A stretch of 64,000 bases of DNA, taken from NCBI GenBank assembly GCA_030248065.1, contig JASAMV010000285.1:37947-101946 (forward strand), written 5' to 3'. Source of the stretch: Rhynchonema sp. JSB1_4 (Eukaryota; Nematoda; Chromadorea; Monhysterida; Xyalidae). The translations under genes and the position numbers were made by a program. Below, one piece after another: positions 33,101 to 42,274 of this stretch. Each line of letters begins with the position of its first letter. Position 1 is the stretch's first letter. The notes below the pieces were generated by a model. That model had not been told where the DNA came from, did not search any database, and saw nothing but the letters and a program-made list of their open reading frames with translations.

Positions 33101-36100
33101 AGGAACGGGGGAGAACTTGTTGCCTGGGAAAGAACGTTCCTTCCGCGTAGTCTCTCTGCTGTTGTTCGTTTCAAAGCAATGAACACACCCATATAGTTTC
33201 ACACGCTGGTCCTTATAGCGGCCTGCATTGCCTCTATTACGATGATGTGCATATGTTTCTGGTTTGCGAATTGGCCACGGGGCCATTTCCAATCGTATTA
33301 TATTCCCAATGTTCAGTGCACATTCAAGCACAGTCTAAACGTATTGTATTGTATTCTGTATGCGCAACAACAGCAGCTTGTGTTTGCACAGCCCATACTC
33401 ACATAACGGCGACACTGTGTGACTTTGACTGTGCTTTAAAGCTGCTGGTTAACAACCCTTCGACCGCGCTTGATCTTGGGGGTAGTATATATAAACAAAC
33501 TTTGGACATCGTGTTACTCGACCCTAATCTGGTGAGCCGATTGGTTGCTTCCTGATGTTTCACGGCCACGTTGAAGTTTGCCCCTCGTGAAAAAAACCGA
33601 AAAAATTTGAAACGCTGCTGTGACACGAATAGGCTGTTTCAAAGTTTGACACTAGAGTGACAGCAACCTCCAACAGTGTGCCGAAAACCGCAATGCACAA
33701 TAGCTGTTGAAACGTCCGCATTGTTGAATAAAAAAAATAAAAGGTTTCAAAAACCTGGCCATTTTTTGTCAGGATTTTCTACTCGTATAATTTTAAGCAT
33801 CTGTGGTGAATGAAATAAGTTGTCAATTACAAATAAAAATCCTCTAATTATCAAGTTCTTTGTTTGTGCTCCCCAGTTTTCAAACCCCTACGCAGCTCAC
33901 ACAATGCTTACCACAACATGCGCAAGGCAGCCATTCCACAGCGCACACACAACGACAACACACAGCCGGCACAGCGACAACACAGCAATGTTTCAGCTGG
34001 CAAGCTTTGTTGTGTGTGCGCGCTGTGGAATGGCTGTCTTGCGCATGTTGTGGTAAACATTGTGTGAGCTGTGTAGGGTTTTGAAAACTGGGGAGCACAA
34101 ACAAAAAACTTGATAATTAGAGGATTTTTATTTGTAATTGACAACTTATTTCATTCACCACAGATGCTTAAAATTACACGAGTAGAAAATCCTGACAAAA
34201 AATGGCCAGGTTTCTGAAACCTTTTATTTTTTATTCAACAATGCGGACGTTTCAACAGCTATTGTGCATTGCGGTTTTCGGCACACTGTTGGAGGTTGCT
34301 GTCACTCTAGTGTCAAACTTTGAAACAGCCTATTCGTGTCACAGCAGCGTTTCAAATTTTTTCGGTTTTTTTCACGAGGGGCAAACTTCAACGTGGCCGT
34401 GAAACATCAGGAAGCAACCAATCGGCTCACCAGATTAGGGTCGAGTAACACGATGTCCAAACTTTGTTTATATATACTACCCCCCAAGATCAAGCGCGGT
34501 CGAAGGGTTGTTAACCAGCACCTTTAATAATGCTTGCTGGAAACAGAGAAAGAAGGGGAATGGCATGCAATTTGTTCGGCACTGCGGCTGCCCTGCCAGT
34601 CACCCCAAGCCCAGCCGTTCGAAGCCATAACGACAGCACAGGCAATATCAATTTAACTGCACCACTGCGGTGCAGAAAGCTGAACAGTTGAGAGCTGCTA
34701 CTGTATTTTACGTGTTTGTTATGATGACGATAACAACAACATGTGTGCGGCTTCAGAAATGACGAGAAATTCGACAATTGTCACTGCAGTTGGCACGAGA
34801 AGTGATTCGAGAATCTCGAAATTCCTGTTTCGATGACAGATTTATTTCGTGACAGTTCAGACGAAGATAAAACAATGTGGAAGTAGCAGCCAAAGAGCAC
34901 ACATTGGGTCGTTGAGTGCAATGTTTCTCGCATATTGCACAACGTCAATGTGCAGAAATACGACACTCTGACCAACGGTGGGGCAAGCAAAGGCGTGTTT
35001 GTTTGCTTGGGGTGATGAATTGAATTCAAATTGAAATACATATCACCAGCGACCGCAAAACAAACTCGAAATTGCACATTTTCTTGAAGCGGACACGAAA
35101 AAAATACATATCCTGATGAAAGCACCCTGGCCGAGGCACGTGTGAACACGAAACGACAGACAAAGTGCTCCCTTTCAAACCACGATCCGCGTTTTCTGGA
35201 CTCTGGAACAGTCACTGCATTCAAATGAGACAGGCGCGGGGGCCCAGAGTTCCTTGTGTGCATGTGAATTTTGCACACCTGTGTCCCTTGCCCACCATCA
35301 GGGAATGAATGAACACTTCCTGCTCGATTTTTCACCTCGTTTCCTCGTCTGCGCATCTGAGACACGCGAATGTGGATAATCTGTGCACTCGCAATGTGCC
35401 TGTGCCTTGTGTATCGTTATTATGAAGCGATTGGGGCAACCAACCAGCACTAAATCGGACAATAATAATGTGCATCAATCCATAACCTAACCACATCATA
35501 CCCAGGTATGGGTGCACAATATGGTGCACATGTGTTCATATGAAAACCCATGCGTTGGATCGAAAACGAATCCCGTGAAATTATATTCAACATCATCAAC
35601 ACGCCACCAATATGAAGTTCACGTGTCAAACATAGAAAACCACACCTTACACAGAGGACTACGTTTTCCTACCTTGCGTGCACAAGTTGATGAGAAGGGA
35701 CACTTCGCTGCAACATGTTGTTTATTTGTGGATGTTTTTCAGTGTGAAATGTTCTCGTCTGGGTCTGCCATAAAAGTATGCTCAAAATTGTGAAGTTCCC
35801 TCGTGTGTGGGGGAAGCCCCAAGCAATGCAATCGTAAATAGGATTATGCGTCACAGCACAGCCTTGCTAGGTAAACACCTTGAAAGCAAAACACATGCCC
35901 AAAATAATATGTACCTAATACATGGGTGATTGGATAGTGCAGGGACTGGCTGGTCGCACCGTTACTCACGTTACGTGTTATCACAGAAAAACGTTCCTTG
36001 TGATTTTTTGGTACACTTTAGTATCAGCAGAAACAAGAACATAACGCAGTCTTGTAAAACCCGTCTGAACACGGAAGTTACGGCAGAGAGAAAGGGGTCG

Positions 36101-39100
36101 TCATACGAACATGGTAAAAAGGCTGCAAATCAAAATTAAGAGAAAATATAATTTTCGCTTCTTTTTTTTTCAGTCGGCGAGTACACCGGTCAGCCGTTGC
36201 AAGTCCCGCCCGGCTGTCGTTTCGGTCACGTGAATGAACAGGATTCGTGCAATGATTTTGCGCACTGGCAGAATCAGGCGATTGATCAGTGCGGTCGCAG
36301 TCTCGGAACTGACAAGGTCGCGATGGTTGAATTTTTTTCTTCGAGTTTGAATTTGCTTTTGCTTGTGTTCTTGAGCGCAATGGCACCCGGAATTTAACAA
36401 CGAGCCACACGTCTAGTTCTTTTATGTGCTTGTCGAAACATTTTGTTCGCGAAAACTTCGTTTATCGAAGGGTACGAAACAATACAGCTGAGATTTGCAA
36501 TAAAATCATGTATCGTCTCTATCAATCATGTCCATTGATTATTGGATATGAAGTGACCAACCATGCAGGAATCCTGGACAATAATGCCCACTTAGAATAG
36601 GTGCTATGTACATCTACACTCCACACCTTGTTTTTGGTTGCCCATCTCGTCGTGTTTCACAGTCCGGTGGTGCACCTGGTGGTCGATATCAAACTTGGTG
36701 ATCGCGATCGAATCTCACTTGCTTTGGTCGCGTGATTCTTGCATTAATAATATTAAGAAATTTACTGGAGCCACTAATTTCGTCCAGCTTTAGTTATTCA
36801 TTTTAGGTCCGGGAACATCTTTCACGCTGGACGAAATCAGTGGCATCACTAAATTTCTTAATATCCTTAATTCAAAAAAGAAAATCACGTGACCGATGCA
36901 CGATCACATCCGATCCGATCACCAAGTTTCATATCGCTCATCATCAGCGCTTATGCACCCAGGCGTGACGCGGCCACGTGCGGTGACGTTGAAAACAAAA
37001 AAAAACAGATACAAACAGAAACAATTCGTTTACCTTTTTGCAGCGCACGATGCGCGTTCGGTCGTTCGCCATGCTCGAACCATGCGGCGTGGATATGTTC
37101 AGCGGCGTGGAGTTCGTTTGTTGTCCGCAAACGGCCGAGAAACAGCCGGAGGCGACCTTGCTTGTCGATAAGGCAAAGGCGATCGGTTGGTTTGGGTGGT
37201 GGAATTGAGAAATGTTTTGCTGATCACAGATGTAGATGCGGGTGACGAATGAAATAATCTGGTTCAGTCGCCCCTGCATTGTATGAAAACATCAAAAAAA
37301 TGAAAAATGAATTTGTAAAAATATAATTCAGTCGAGACCGACTTCGACAAGAAGAATAAAAAAGAGAAATCGACCGAAGTCGTCGCCGACCTGGATGAAG
37401 ATGATGACGATGACGGTAATTTCTTTTTGTTTTCGTTCCATTTTCTCTTTATTTACATTTTTCGTATTTTCTTTTTAATTCTAGCTTGATGCAAAATTTG
37501 TCCTTGTTTTTCTTCAGAGGAAGAGTATGACGATGAAGATGAGGATGATGACGAATATTGGGACGACGACGAGAAGAAAGGTGATTGGGATTGTCTCATC
37601 ATCGAATTTTATCTGATCAAATTAATTTTAAATTTATTTTTAGCCGCACCAAAAGAAGAACCGAAGAAGAAAGACTCGTCAGTGGATGTGAAGGTGAAAG
37701 ACACTGAGGACGACCCGTACTTCCAATTGGCCGACCCAGACAAGGAGCATCAAATGTTCAAAGAAGCACTGCAGCGACTCAAGGACAAACACATGGAACG
37801 TGTGAAGAAGGTCTGTGCTTTTCTCTTGCATTATATTCGCCCGTTTTCTCTTAATTTTAGTGTTTACATCTAACTAAAGGTGATGACCGACTGGTCGGAG
37901 TTGGAGAATCGCTATGCGGAAATGAAGGAAAAGGATCCGAAATACGCCGAACAGTTCAAGAAGGAGACGACTGAGGTGAGAGAGAATTGAATGAAAATGG
38001 AGAAGAAAATGAGCCTGCCCCTTGCCAATGTTTCACGATTAATATAGCGATCAGTCCGGTGTTATTTGTCAAAGACACGTGATTTTGCCTTGACGATGCG
38101 TCGAGAGTTACTCGTGCCCTTAATTTCGATCAGCGTTGCTGCTTCCAAGGCGGCTCAACAAACAACAACTCGTCAGAATTGACGGCGCGTCTTTGAACGA
38201 CAACCAGCAGAATCACGATATATCGTATAAAATGCAAAAGTTTCGTGCGTGACGGCTGGCCGGATCGTGCCAGTCACCGTGTTTGATACTGCTTTCGTAA
38301 CAAAATTCAAGAAACCATATCCTGAATTATCAAGGCATAGCATAATCAATTCAATTGCAGCGTTTCCAACGTACGGTCAAGGCGCTGGAGGACGAAACGA
38401 AAGAACAGCGTCAGCAGATCCATCAAATCCACCAGGAACGAGTACAGGCCGTTTTGAACGAGAAGAAACGAGACACAATCAGAGCGTTCAGGGACGCGCT
38501 TGCGAACAGCGTGGATAAGAAACCGCAGACACCGAGAGTGTTGAGCACGTTGGAGGTACTATACGTTTGGTTATGGGTGTTGAATTTGTTGATGCGCAGT
38601 TCACCCTGAATGATAAGGGGTGCTGGAAGTTTCGGCTGATTGGTATGGGCGCAGGCACAACAAAGGTCGTGTCGCAACGCGAGCAGACCTGAATGAGTGA
38701 CCGAGAAACAATACGTAGCATTAGGCGTGGGTGATACGATCTGCGTTGATCACTCGATAGCCCCCGTTTCTGACAGTTTGCCCAGGATATTTTGCATTGA
38801 AAAGGAACGTCTCGTTGAAACAGTACCTGCGCTCGTCGCTTATCCGGACGCAAAGTGACCGTGTGTTCGCGCATAAGACCACACCCGAACGTTGAAATTG
38901 CCGACGCTCAATGGTGGATGTTGCACAGCGCAGTACAATAATGCAGGTCATAGACTAACACCAACTGTATTGAGCCGATGATGAGATCAAACATCTGGCT
39001 GGAATTACCGTCTGATTTTCCATGCTGTCGAACTGTTCAGACCTGAGGCTCATTGTCGCAGATAATTATTTCATTTATTCTTCCTTCCGGGGCTGTTCGT

Positions 39101-42100
39101 CAAAAACTAACTGAATATTTATTGACACAAGCAGGTCTTACATTGCTCTCGCAACATTTTTCTGACAAAACTACTCGCAACAAATATGTTGCTCGAGGGC
39201 GAGAGTATCAACCAAGGCAAAGTCTTCAACATGAAATTCAAATTCAAAATGAACTTAAAAAAATCTCGTTTGAAATTTTTATCTCCCAATTTCCAGTCGT
39301 ACATCCGCGCGGAGGAGAAAGATCGCATCCACAGCCTCAACCACTACTGTCATCTGCTGAAAGTCGATCCTCCGCACGCTGCTGAGGACCGGCTGACGTT
39401 GCTGAGGAAATTGAACGACATTGACATGCGTGTGAACGCGACCATAGCAATGCTGCATGACTTCCCTGAATTGGAACGGAAAGTCAAACCGACCACATGT
39501 TAGTTCGCATGGTCTATTATTGTTATTGGTAGCGTTGTTCGACGGTTTTCGTTTCATTTCCGAAAATTGATGATCGATCGAACCTAATGATCGGTTTTCG
39601 CGTGGTTATGCATGGGCTTGCTTGTGAATTTTTGAACTTGGAATTCTTTGCGATTTGGAAATTTAATTCTGGTTTTGATTCCTCACGTTGTCACAATTTC
39701 GAATATGAAAAGAGCAGAGCTGTGTTGTTTGATTTTAAACTTTTCATGTCAAAATGTTTCGTGATACCGATAAGGAAGGAGTCGAATATACGAAAAACAT
39801 TAATTATCAAAAAATAATAACTTCCGTCGGTTCGTTGAACTTGAACATCCGTAAAAAAGCGACGGGACACTGCGTCATTGCCTCCAGCGCCAAAATTACC
39901 GCTCCAAACAGTGTGATTGTCTTCTTCGCATTGCCCAAAAGTGTCGGATCCCAATATAATCATGCCACCATAACACGACGGCAGTCTGTAGTGCCTTTCC
40001 CAATCGCACAACCATAACGCCAATCCATTGCAGTGTCCTTCTGGGTCGAGTACCGACGCGAGAACACTCCCTTGACGCATGACAGGGATGCAGTTAGTCT
40101 GGGCGCAAAAGGCAAGGATGAGCGACTGGTGACGTTGTATGAGACGCAGCTGTGTGTGCCGGAGGAAAGTGATAGTGGACCCAGTGCCGGTATCCTGCCC
40201 GCTGATTTGTGTGAGTTGCGGTTTTTGTGGTTTTTGTTAACTAAACCTGTGCTCAGCTTCCGCATCCAAATTGGTGTGGTCGGTTTTGGCTTGTTAGTGT
40301 CACTTTTTTATCCGGGATTGTTCGAGACTTTGCTGCGATACGTCAAGATTCTTGGGAGACAGCACTGTAACTGATATTCTAACCACAGTTGCATCAGTAC
40401 ATCTTGAGATATTATTGAAGCGAAAGCTGATTCGATTGTTAGGTATGACTTGAGGGACCAACTTTCACGATGGTCACAAGTACAAGAACAGCGGAAAAAA
40501 TCGGGCCAAACACAAATTGTCGCATCCAACCGTAGTTCTCGCAGTGTCGTAGTGCGTGATGGCCCTCGCATTTCGCTACCATTATTCAATGCATATCAAA
40601 TCGCATTCAACATCAATCAAATGTCCATTCAATCAATCCACTACCCATTCGCAGTACGACCGGTGATCGAAGTCGGCGCCGCCGTCGAACGCGAGCAGAT
40701 TCGCAGCGAACGACCGTTGCATTACGTCGACGATCAGGTTGAGGTGGCGTCCCTGGCACGGCATGACAAACTGGTGCATCAACATGATGGGGTATGTTAC
40801 ATAGTATAGTAGGTGGTGCGCGAATGAAGCGAGCGAGCGTGTCGTCCTGACCATCAGTGTATTCTGTGGAGCGGGATATACATCAATGGCGTTGATCCGA
40901 TCGGATCTACGCTTGGTCATGTGTGGCATGATTTCTTTTGTATTGGGAATTGTAGGCCATTGTCAAGGTCGTTCCAAGACTGGTTCAATCTGATTCGATC
41001 CGATCACAAAGTTTGATTGACCGTATACCTACGGTTGTGGTCTCAACTGGAACCTGAATATGAATAGTCTCACTTGCTTTACTTGCGTGGTGCAAGTCCG
41101 CGAAAACAGCTGTCTCGAAATTTTCATGTCGCACCGACATAAATAGTGCGTTGCGGCAAACTGATTCGTGGGGCCGTGAACCATTTCCGTTTTCAATGTT
41201 GTATTTTGTTCGTGTGCGACCCATTTATAATACAACCTACTGACGATTGCCTGGTGCACCGGCTGTCTGCGAGACCAAGCTGCCCCTCGAAAGTAGCCTA
41301 ATTAATAAGCGGTACCCATTGCTGTGCAATTGCAATGTTACGATATTACCCCCACGATTGTTGCAGTGGGCGTCGGACGAGACGGTGCAAGCGCACGGCC
41401 AGCACACGTTGGCATTGGTCGCAGCGATCGGCTTGGTCGTATTGGTCGTCGGCATGGTCGTTGTCCGCAGACGACGGTCGTACAAGAACGCTGGCTTTAT
41501 TGAGGTATCGGATGGGTGTTGCGTTCGGTTTCTTTCGGTGTTGTTTCTTGGGCGGCGAATTTGGTTTGAAGAACTGTCATGCAACAGCTTGATGGAATGT
41601 AATCAGAGGTGGGAATCGGGCCGGGTTACCTCGGCCCGGCCCGGCCCGACCCGACAGTTCGGGCAGGAAACCTCGGCCCGGCCCGATTCCCACCTCTGAA
41701 TGTAATCAACATGGGCCGTATCAACTTTGAAGGCAACGGATGCTTGTTAGAACGACTGGACCAGACTTGGCATGCCTAAGACGTGCCCAAAAGTTGGCAA
41801 GCCATGCTATAGCTATCGATTGCTTTTGTGCCGCAAGCTTGCGCCCGCGGGGGCATGTAGGTACTCAAGACTAGGTCGCGGGCCGTTGTCATCAAAGTTG
41901 ATACCGTCTTGAGGGCAGGTACTGGCTGGCTGGCTACAGGGGCAGCGTCACACAACGACAGGCTAGCAAAATTTCGAACATCCGGCTGCTGATTTCAAAC
42001 CAGTGCTTGGTTTTCATTATCCGACTCGCAATTTTGTGTGTAGTGCCAAAATGGCCATGATTTATCTTTCCTCCAAATGATACGCCTAATTTTGTGTATG

Positions 42101-42274
42101 TAAAAATTTACTGAGCAGGTGGACCTTTCCAACCAGAAATTATGCCAAATCTGACAAAATTTTGCACAAGTAAAGTTTCAGGTCGATCTATACACTCCGG
42201 AAGAGCGTCACGTATCCTCGATGCAATGCAGTGGGTATGAGAATCCGACTTACAGATACTTCGATAAAGCCTGA
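18030..42274 (+). CDS. apl-1: Amyloid precursor protein family, APL-1-like, 15 coding exons
   Basis: Exons: 18030-18101, 19895-20092, 20662-20788, 36174-36316, 37044-37185, 37332-37415, 37518-37580, 37644-37810, 37880-37975, 38361-38555, 39297-39498, 40034-40210, 40655-40791, 41367-41504 and 42182-42274. All junction phases agree and give about 677 residues, close to C. elegans APL-1 as I recall it. The order is signal peptide, E1 (growth-factor-like and copper-binding subdomains), acidic stretch, E2 helical domain, juxtamembrane linker, one transmembrane helix and a short tail ending [13 protein letters not shown]. There is no Kunitz domain, as in invertebrate APPs, and the juxtamembrane region does not resemble vertebrate amyloid-beta. 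APP-family proteins are type I membrane proteins shed by secretases; in worms the shed ectodomain acts in moulting and development. The 15.4-kb third intron is filled with repeats. Confidence 0.95.
18186..19277. mobile_element. Inverted-repeat element in apl-1 intron 1 carrying GGGGCC hexanucleotide hairpins
   Basis: The ends are AGGTCAGTTGGGCGTA and its near-complement TACACCCAACTGACCT. Homology continues outward through TTTTCGAAAC on both sides. Inside, (GGGGCC/GGGCCA) tracts at 18355-18395 and 18458-18488 face complementary (GGCCCC/GGCCCT) tracts at 18413-18440, 19083-19150 and 19160-19250. This gives several perfectly pairing GC-rich arms. The part near 18200-18340 resembles a hairpin at 53945-54075. 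There is no coding frame. Confidence 0.65.
19895..37185 (+). CDS. apl-1: apl-1 exons 2-5, E1 domain
   Basis: Exons 2-5 encode E1. The growth-factor-like part includes [52 protein letters not shown] and [16 protein letters not shown]. The copper-binding-like part has [18 protein letters not shown] and ends [20 protein letters not shown]. The spacing of cysteines matches the family, and the closest remembered relative is C. elegans APL-1. The histidine cluster that binds copper in human APP is only partly present, so metal binding is uncertain. Exon 3 ends at 20788 and exon 4 begins at 36174, so E1 itself is split by the huge intron. Confidence 0.93.
20789..25440. other. First part of apl-1 intron 3, no gene recognised
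   Basis: This is intronic sequence with scattered open frames, none with a domain I recognise or with paired splice sites. A slightly more GC-rich stretch at 22330-24100 differs in texture from its surroundings and could be a worn insertion. Poly-A and poly-purine runs fill 24121-24712. Confidence 0.4.
24421..24712. repeat. Poly-A and poly-purine tracts, possible sequence artefact
   Basis: Long A runs broken by single G, C or T bases flank a stretch at 24540-24650. They could be real simple repeats or low-quality consensus. Open frames across them are rich in Lys, or in Phe on the other strand, and are not credible genes. Confidence 0.45.
25543..25836. mobile_element. Worn hAT-type element of the CAGAGGTCGCAATCGG family
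   Basis: It begins CAGAGGTCGCAATCGGGCC and ends with GGCCCGATTGCGACCT, where the last TG and any target duplication are missing. A second terminus-like run starts near 25719, so two copies may be fused. It is the same family as the outermost element at 12269-15217. Confidence 0.6.
25837..26146 (+). pseudogene. Transposon remnant with a basic 63-residue N-terminal reading frame
   Basis: From 25955 an ATG opens a Lys/Arg-rich frame ([20 protein letters not shown]) that ends at 26146 soon after entering an inserted MITE (26129-26668). A second copy of the same block at 27864-28125 has lost codons after MPKK, which breaks the frame. Both copies follow a CAGAGGTCGCAATCGG-type terminus. The frame could be the start of a lost hAT transposase, but I cannot identify a BED finger or DDE core in it, so that is inference. 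Confidence 0.4.
26129..26668. mobile_element. TA-flanked MITE with CCGTATTGTCGGAAATAGAA termini
   Basis: The left end is CCGTATTGTCGGAAATAGAA and the right end is its complement, with TA on both sides (26127-26128 and 26669-26670). The interior contains several copies of CCCCCATTAATTGACCCCC-like units. TA duplication suggests a Tc1/mariner-type mechanism. It interrupts the transposon remnant that starts at 25955. Confidence 0.75.
27080..27498. mobile_element. hAT-type element, CAGAGGTGGGAATCGG family, nested
   Basis: The termini are CAGAGGTGGGAATCGGGCC and its complement. The perfect duplication GTACATAA lies at 27072-27079 and 27499-27506. The uninterrupted target sequence is visible at 13053-13067 and 28453-28467. 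It resembles 6550-6872 but is longer at both ends. Confidence 0.92.
27588..27685. mobile_element. 98-bp MITE inserted at a TA dinucleotide
   Basis: The ends are CCGTAAAAACCTAGATACAG and, on the other side, CTATTTAGGTTTTTACGG, flanked by TA (27586-27587 and 27686-27687). The host element at 13963-13981 shows the empty site GAGTACCTCC with one TA. That proves TA duplication on insertion. A single related end is present at 28188. Confidence 0.85.
27705..29060. repeat. Mosaic of transposon fragments in apl-1 intron 3
   Basis: The stretch contains a CAGAGGTCGCAATCGG-family fragment (27721-27863) and the second copy of the 25837 block (27864-28125). It also has pieces of the GATAGATAGAT-family element with its GCGCG palindrome (28260-28335 and 28560-28815) and a worn element at 28914-29055. 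Fragments abut without intact ends, as if joined by deletions. Confidence 0.6.
29061..31064. other. apl-1 intron 3, worn GC-rich fragments then plain AT-rich sequence
   Basis: Traces of CCCGG-rich elements occur at 29510-29590 and 30040-30090. From 30110 on the sequence is AT-rich and I see no exon or clear repeat. Confidence 0.4.
31115..31515. repeat. Imperfect direct duplication of a roughly 200-bp unit
   Basis: Two units (31115-31285 and 31318-31500) share TTTTTGACCAAGAA, TTTATATTGCC, GTAGGTGACAATTAA and GGAGTGTGCGTGGCAA in the same order. The second has a local hairpin, GGGCATCGCGCAGCGATGCCC, at 31450-31470. They lie beside the element at 31524-32526. Their nature is unknown; I could not match them to a tRNA, 5S or snRNA. 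Confidence 0.55.
31524..32526. mobile_element. Element with about 215-bp terminal inverted repeats
   Basis: The left arm (31524-31738) and right arm (32312-32526) are nearly perfect complements, from AAAAAAGAGCCTAAACAGGC to CCGGCGCCCGCTCGG. About 570 bp lie between them without a recognisable coding frame. The long arms resemble fold-back or Mutator-like non-autonomous elements, but I see no clear target duplication. Confidence 0.7.
33440..34523. mobile_element. Large fold-back element flanked by TTAA
   Basis: Two arms of about 540 bp face each other around a centre near 33980. The ends are AGCTGCTGGTTAACAACCC and, on the other side, GGGTTGTTAACCAGCACCT, with TTAA immediately outside both (33436-33439 and 34524-34527). 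TTAA duplication is typical of piggyBac-type transposition, but the terminal bases are not the usual piggyBac ones. A second copy is at 60990-62067. Paired open frames on both strands are a consequence of the palindrome. Confidence 0.75.
34528..36173. other. Last part of apl-1 intron 3, nothing recognised
   Basis: I see no repeat with a partner in the window and no exon before the acceptor at 36173. A minus-strand frame at 34781-35365 (194 codons) lacks any domain and is probably chance. Confidence 0.4.
36725..36895. repeat. Small palindromic element in apl-1 intron 4
   Basis: Arms at 36732-36790 and 36825-36880 pair through CATTAATAATATTAAGAAAT, ACTAATTTCGTCCAGC and their complements. The short spacer is unpaired. 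It looks like a MITE; no target duplication is clear. Confidence 0.55.
37332..39498 (+). CDS. apl-1: apl-1 exons 6-11, acidic region and E2 domain
   Basis: Exons 6 and 7 encode a Glu/Asp-rich stretch (DLDEDDDDD and [21 protein letters not shown]), the usual link between E1 and E2. Exons 8-11 give the E2 helical domain: [74 protein letters not shown] and [18 protein letters not shown]2 dimerises and binds heparan sulphate in known relatives; AEEKDRxHSLNxYxHLLK is a family signature. Introns here are short to moderate, and all phases agree. Confidence 0.95.
40034..42274 (+). CDS. apl-1: apl-1 exons 12-15, juxtamembrane linker, transmembrane helix and cytoplasmic tail
   Basis: Exons 12 and 13 encode a poorly conserved linker ending [14 protein letters not shown], where RHDKL matches worm APL-1. 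Exon 14 (41367-41504) carries the transmembrane segment [19 protein letters not shown] and the stop-transfer RRRRSYK. Exon 15 (42182-42274) encodes [15 protein letters not shown] and [13 protein letters not shown] before TGA at 42272. TPEER is the conserved phosphorylation site in APP tails. GYENPTY is the NPxY signal bound by PTB adaptors such as Fe65, X11 and Dab. The last intron holds two small transposons. Confidence 0.95.
41604..41698. mobile_element. Minimal 95-bp hAT-type element in the last apl-1 intron
   Basis: It has the CAGAGGTGGGAATCGGGCC ends of the family at 6550 and 27080, but almost no interior. The perfect duplication AATGTAAT lies at 41596-41603 and 41699-41706. Its termini and the few dozen bases next to them are therefore enough for mobilisation. 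Confidence 0.93.
41712..41907. mobile_element. Relative of the GGGCCGTATCAAC MITE
   Basis: It begins GGGCCGTATCAACTTTGAAG and ends in ATCAAAGTTGATACCGT. It is the same family as 1131-1299 and starts 13 bp after the hAT element at 41604-41698. Confidence 0.6.

Noticed and set aside
33820..34144. Several overlapping frames on both strands with mirrored sequences
   Set aside because: They sit at the centre of a 1.1-kb palindrome, which forces matching frames on both strands.
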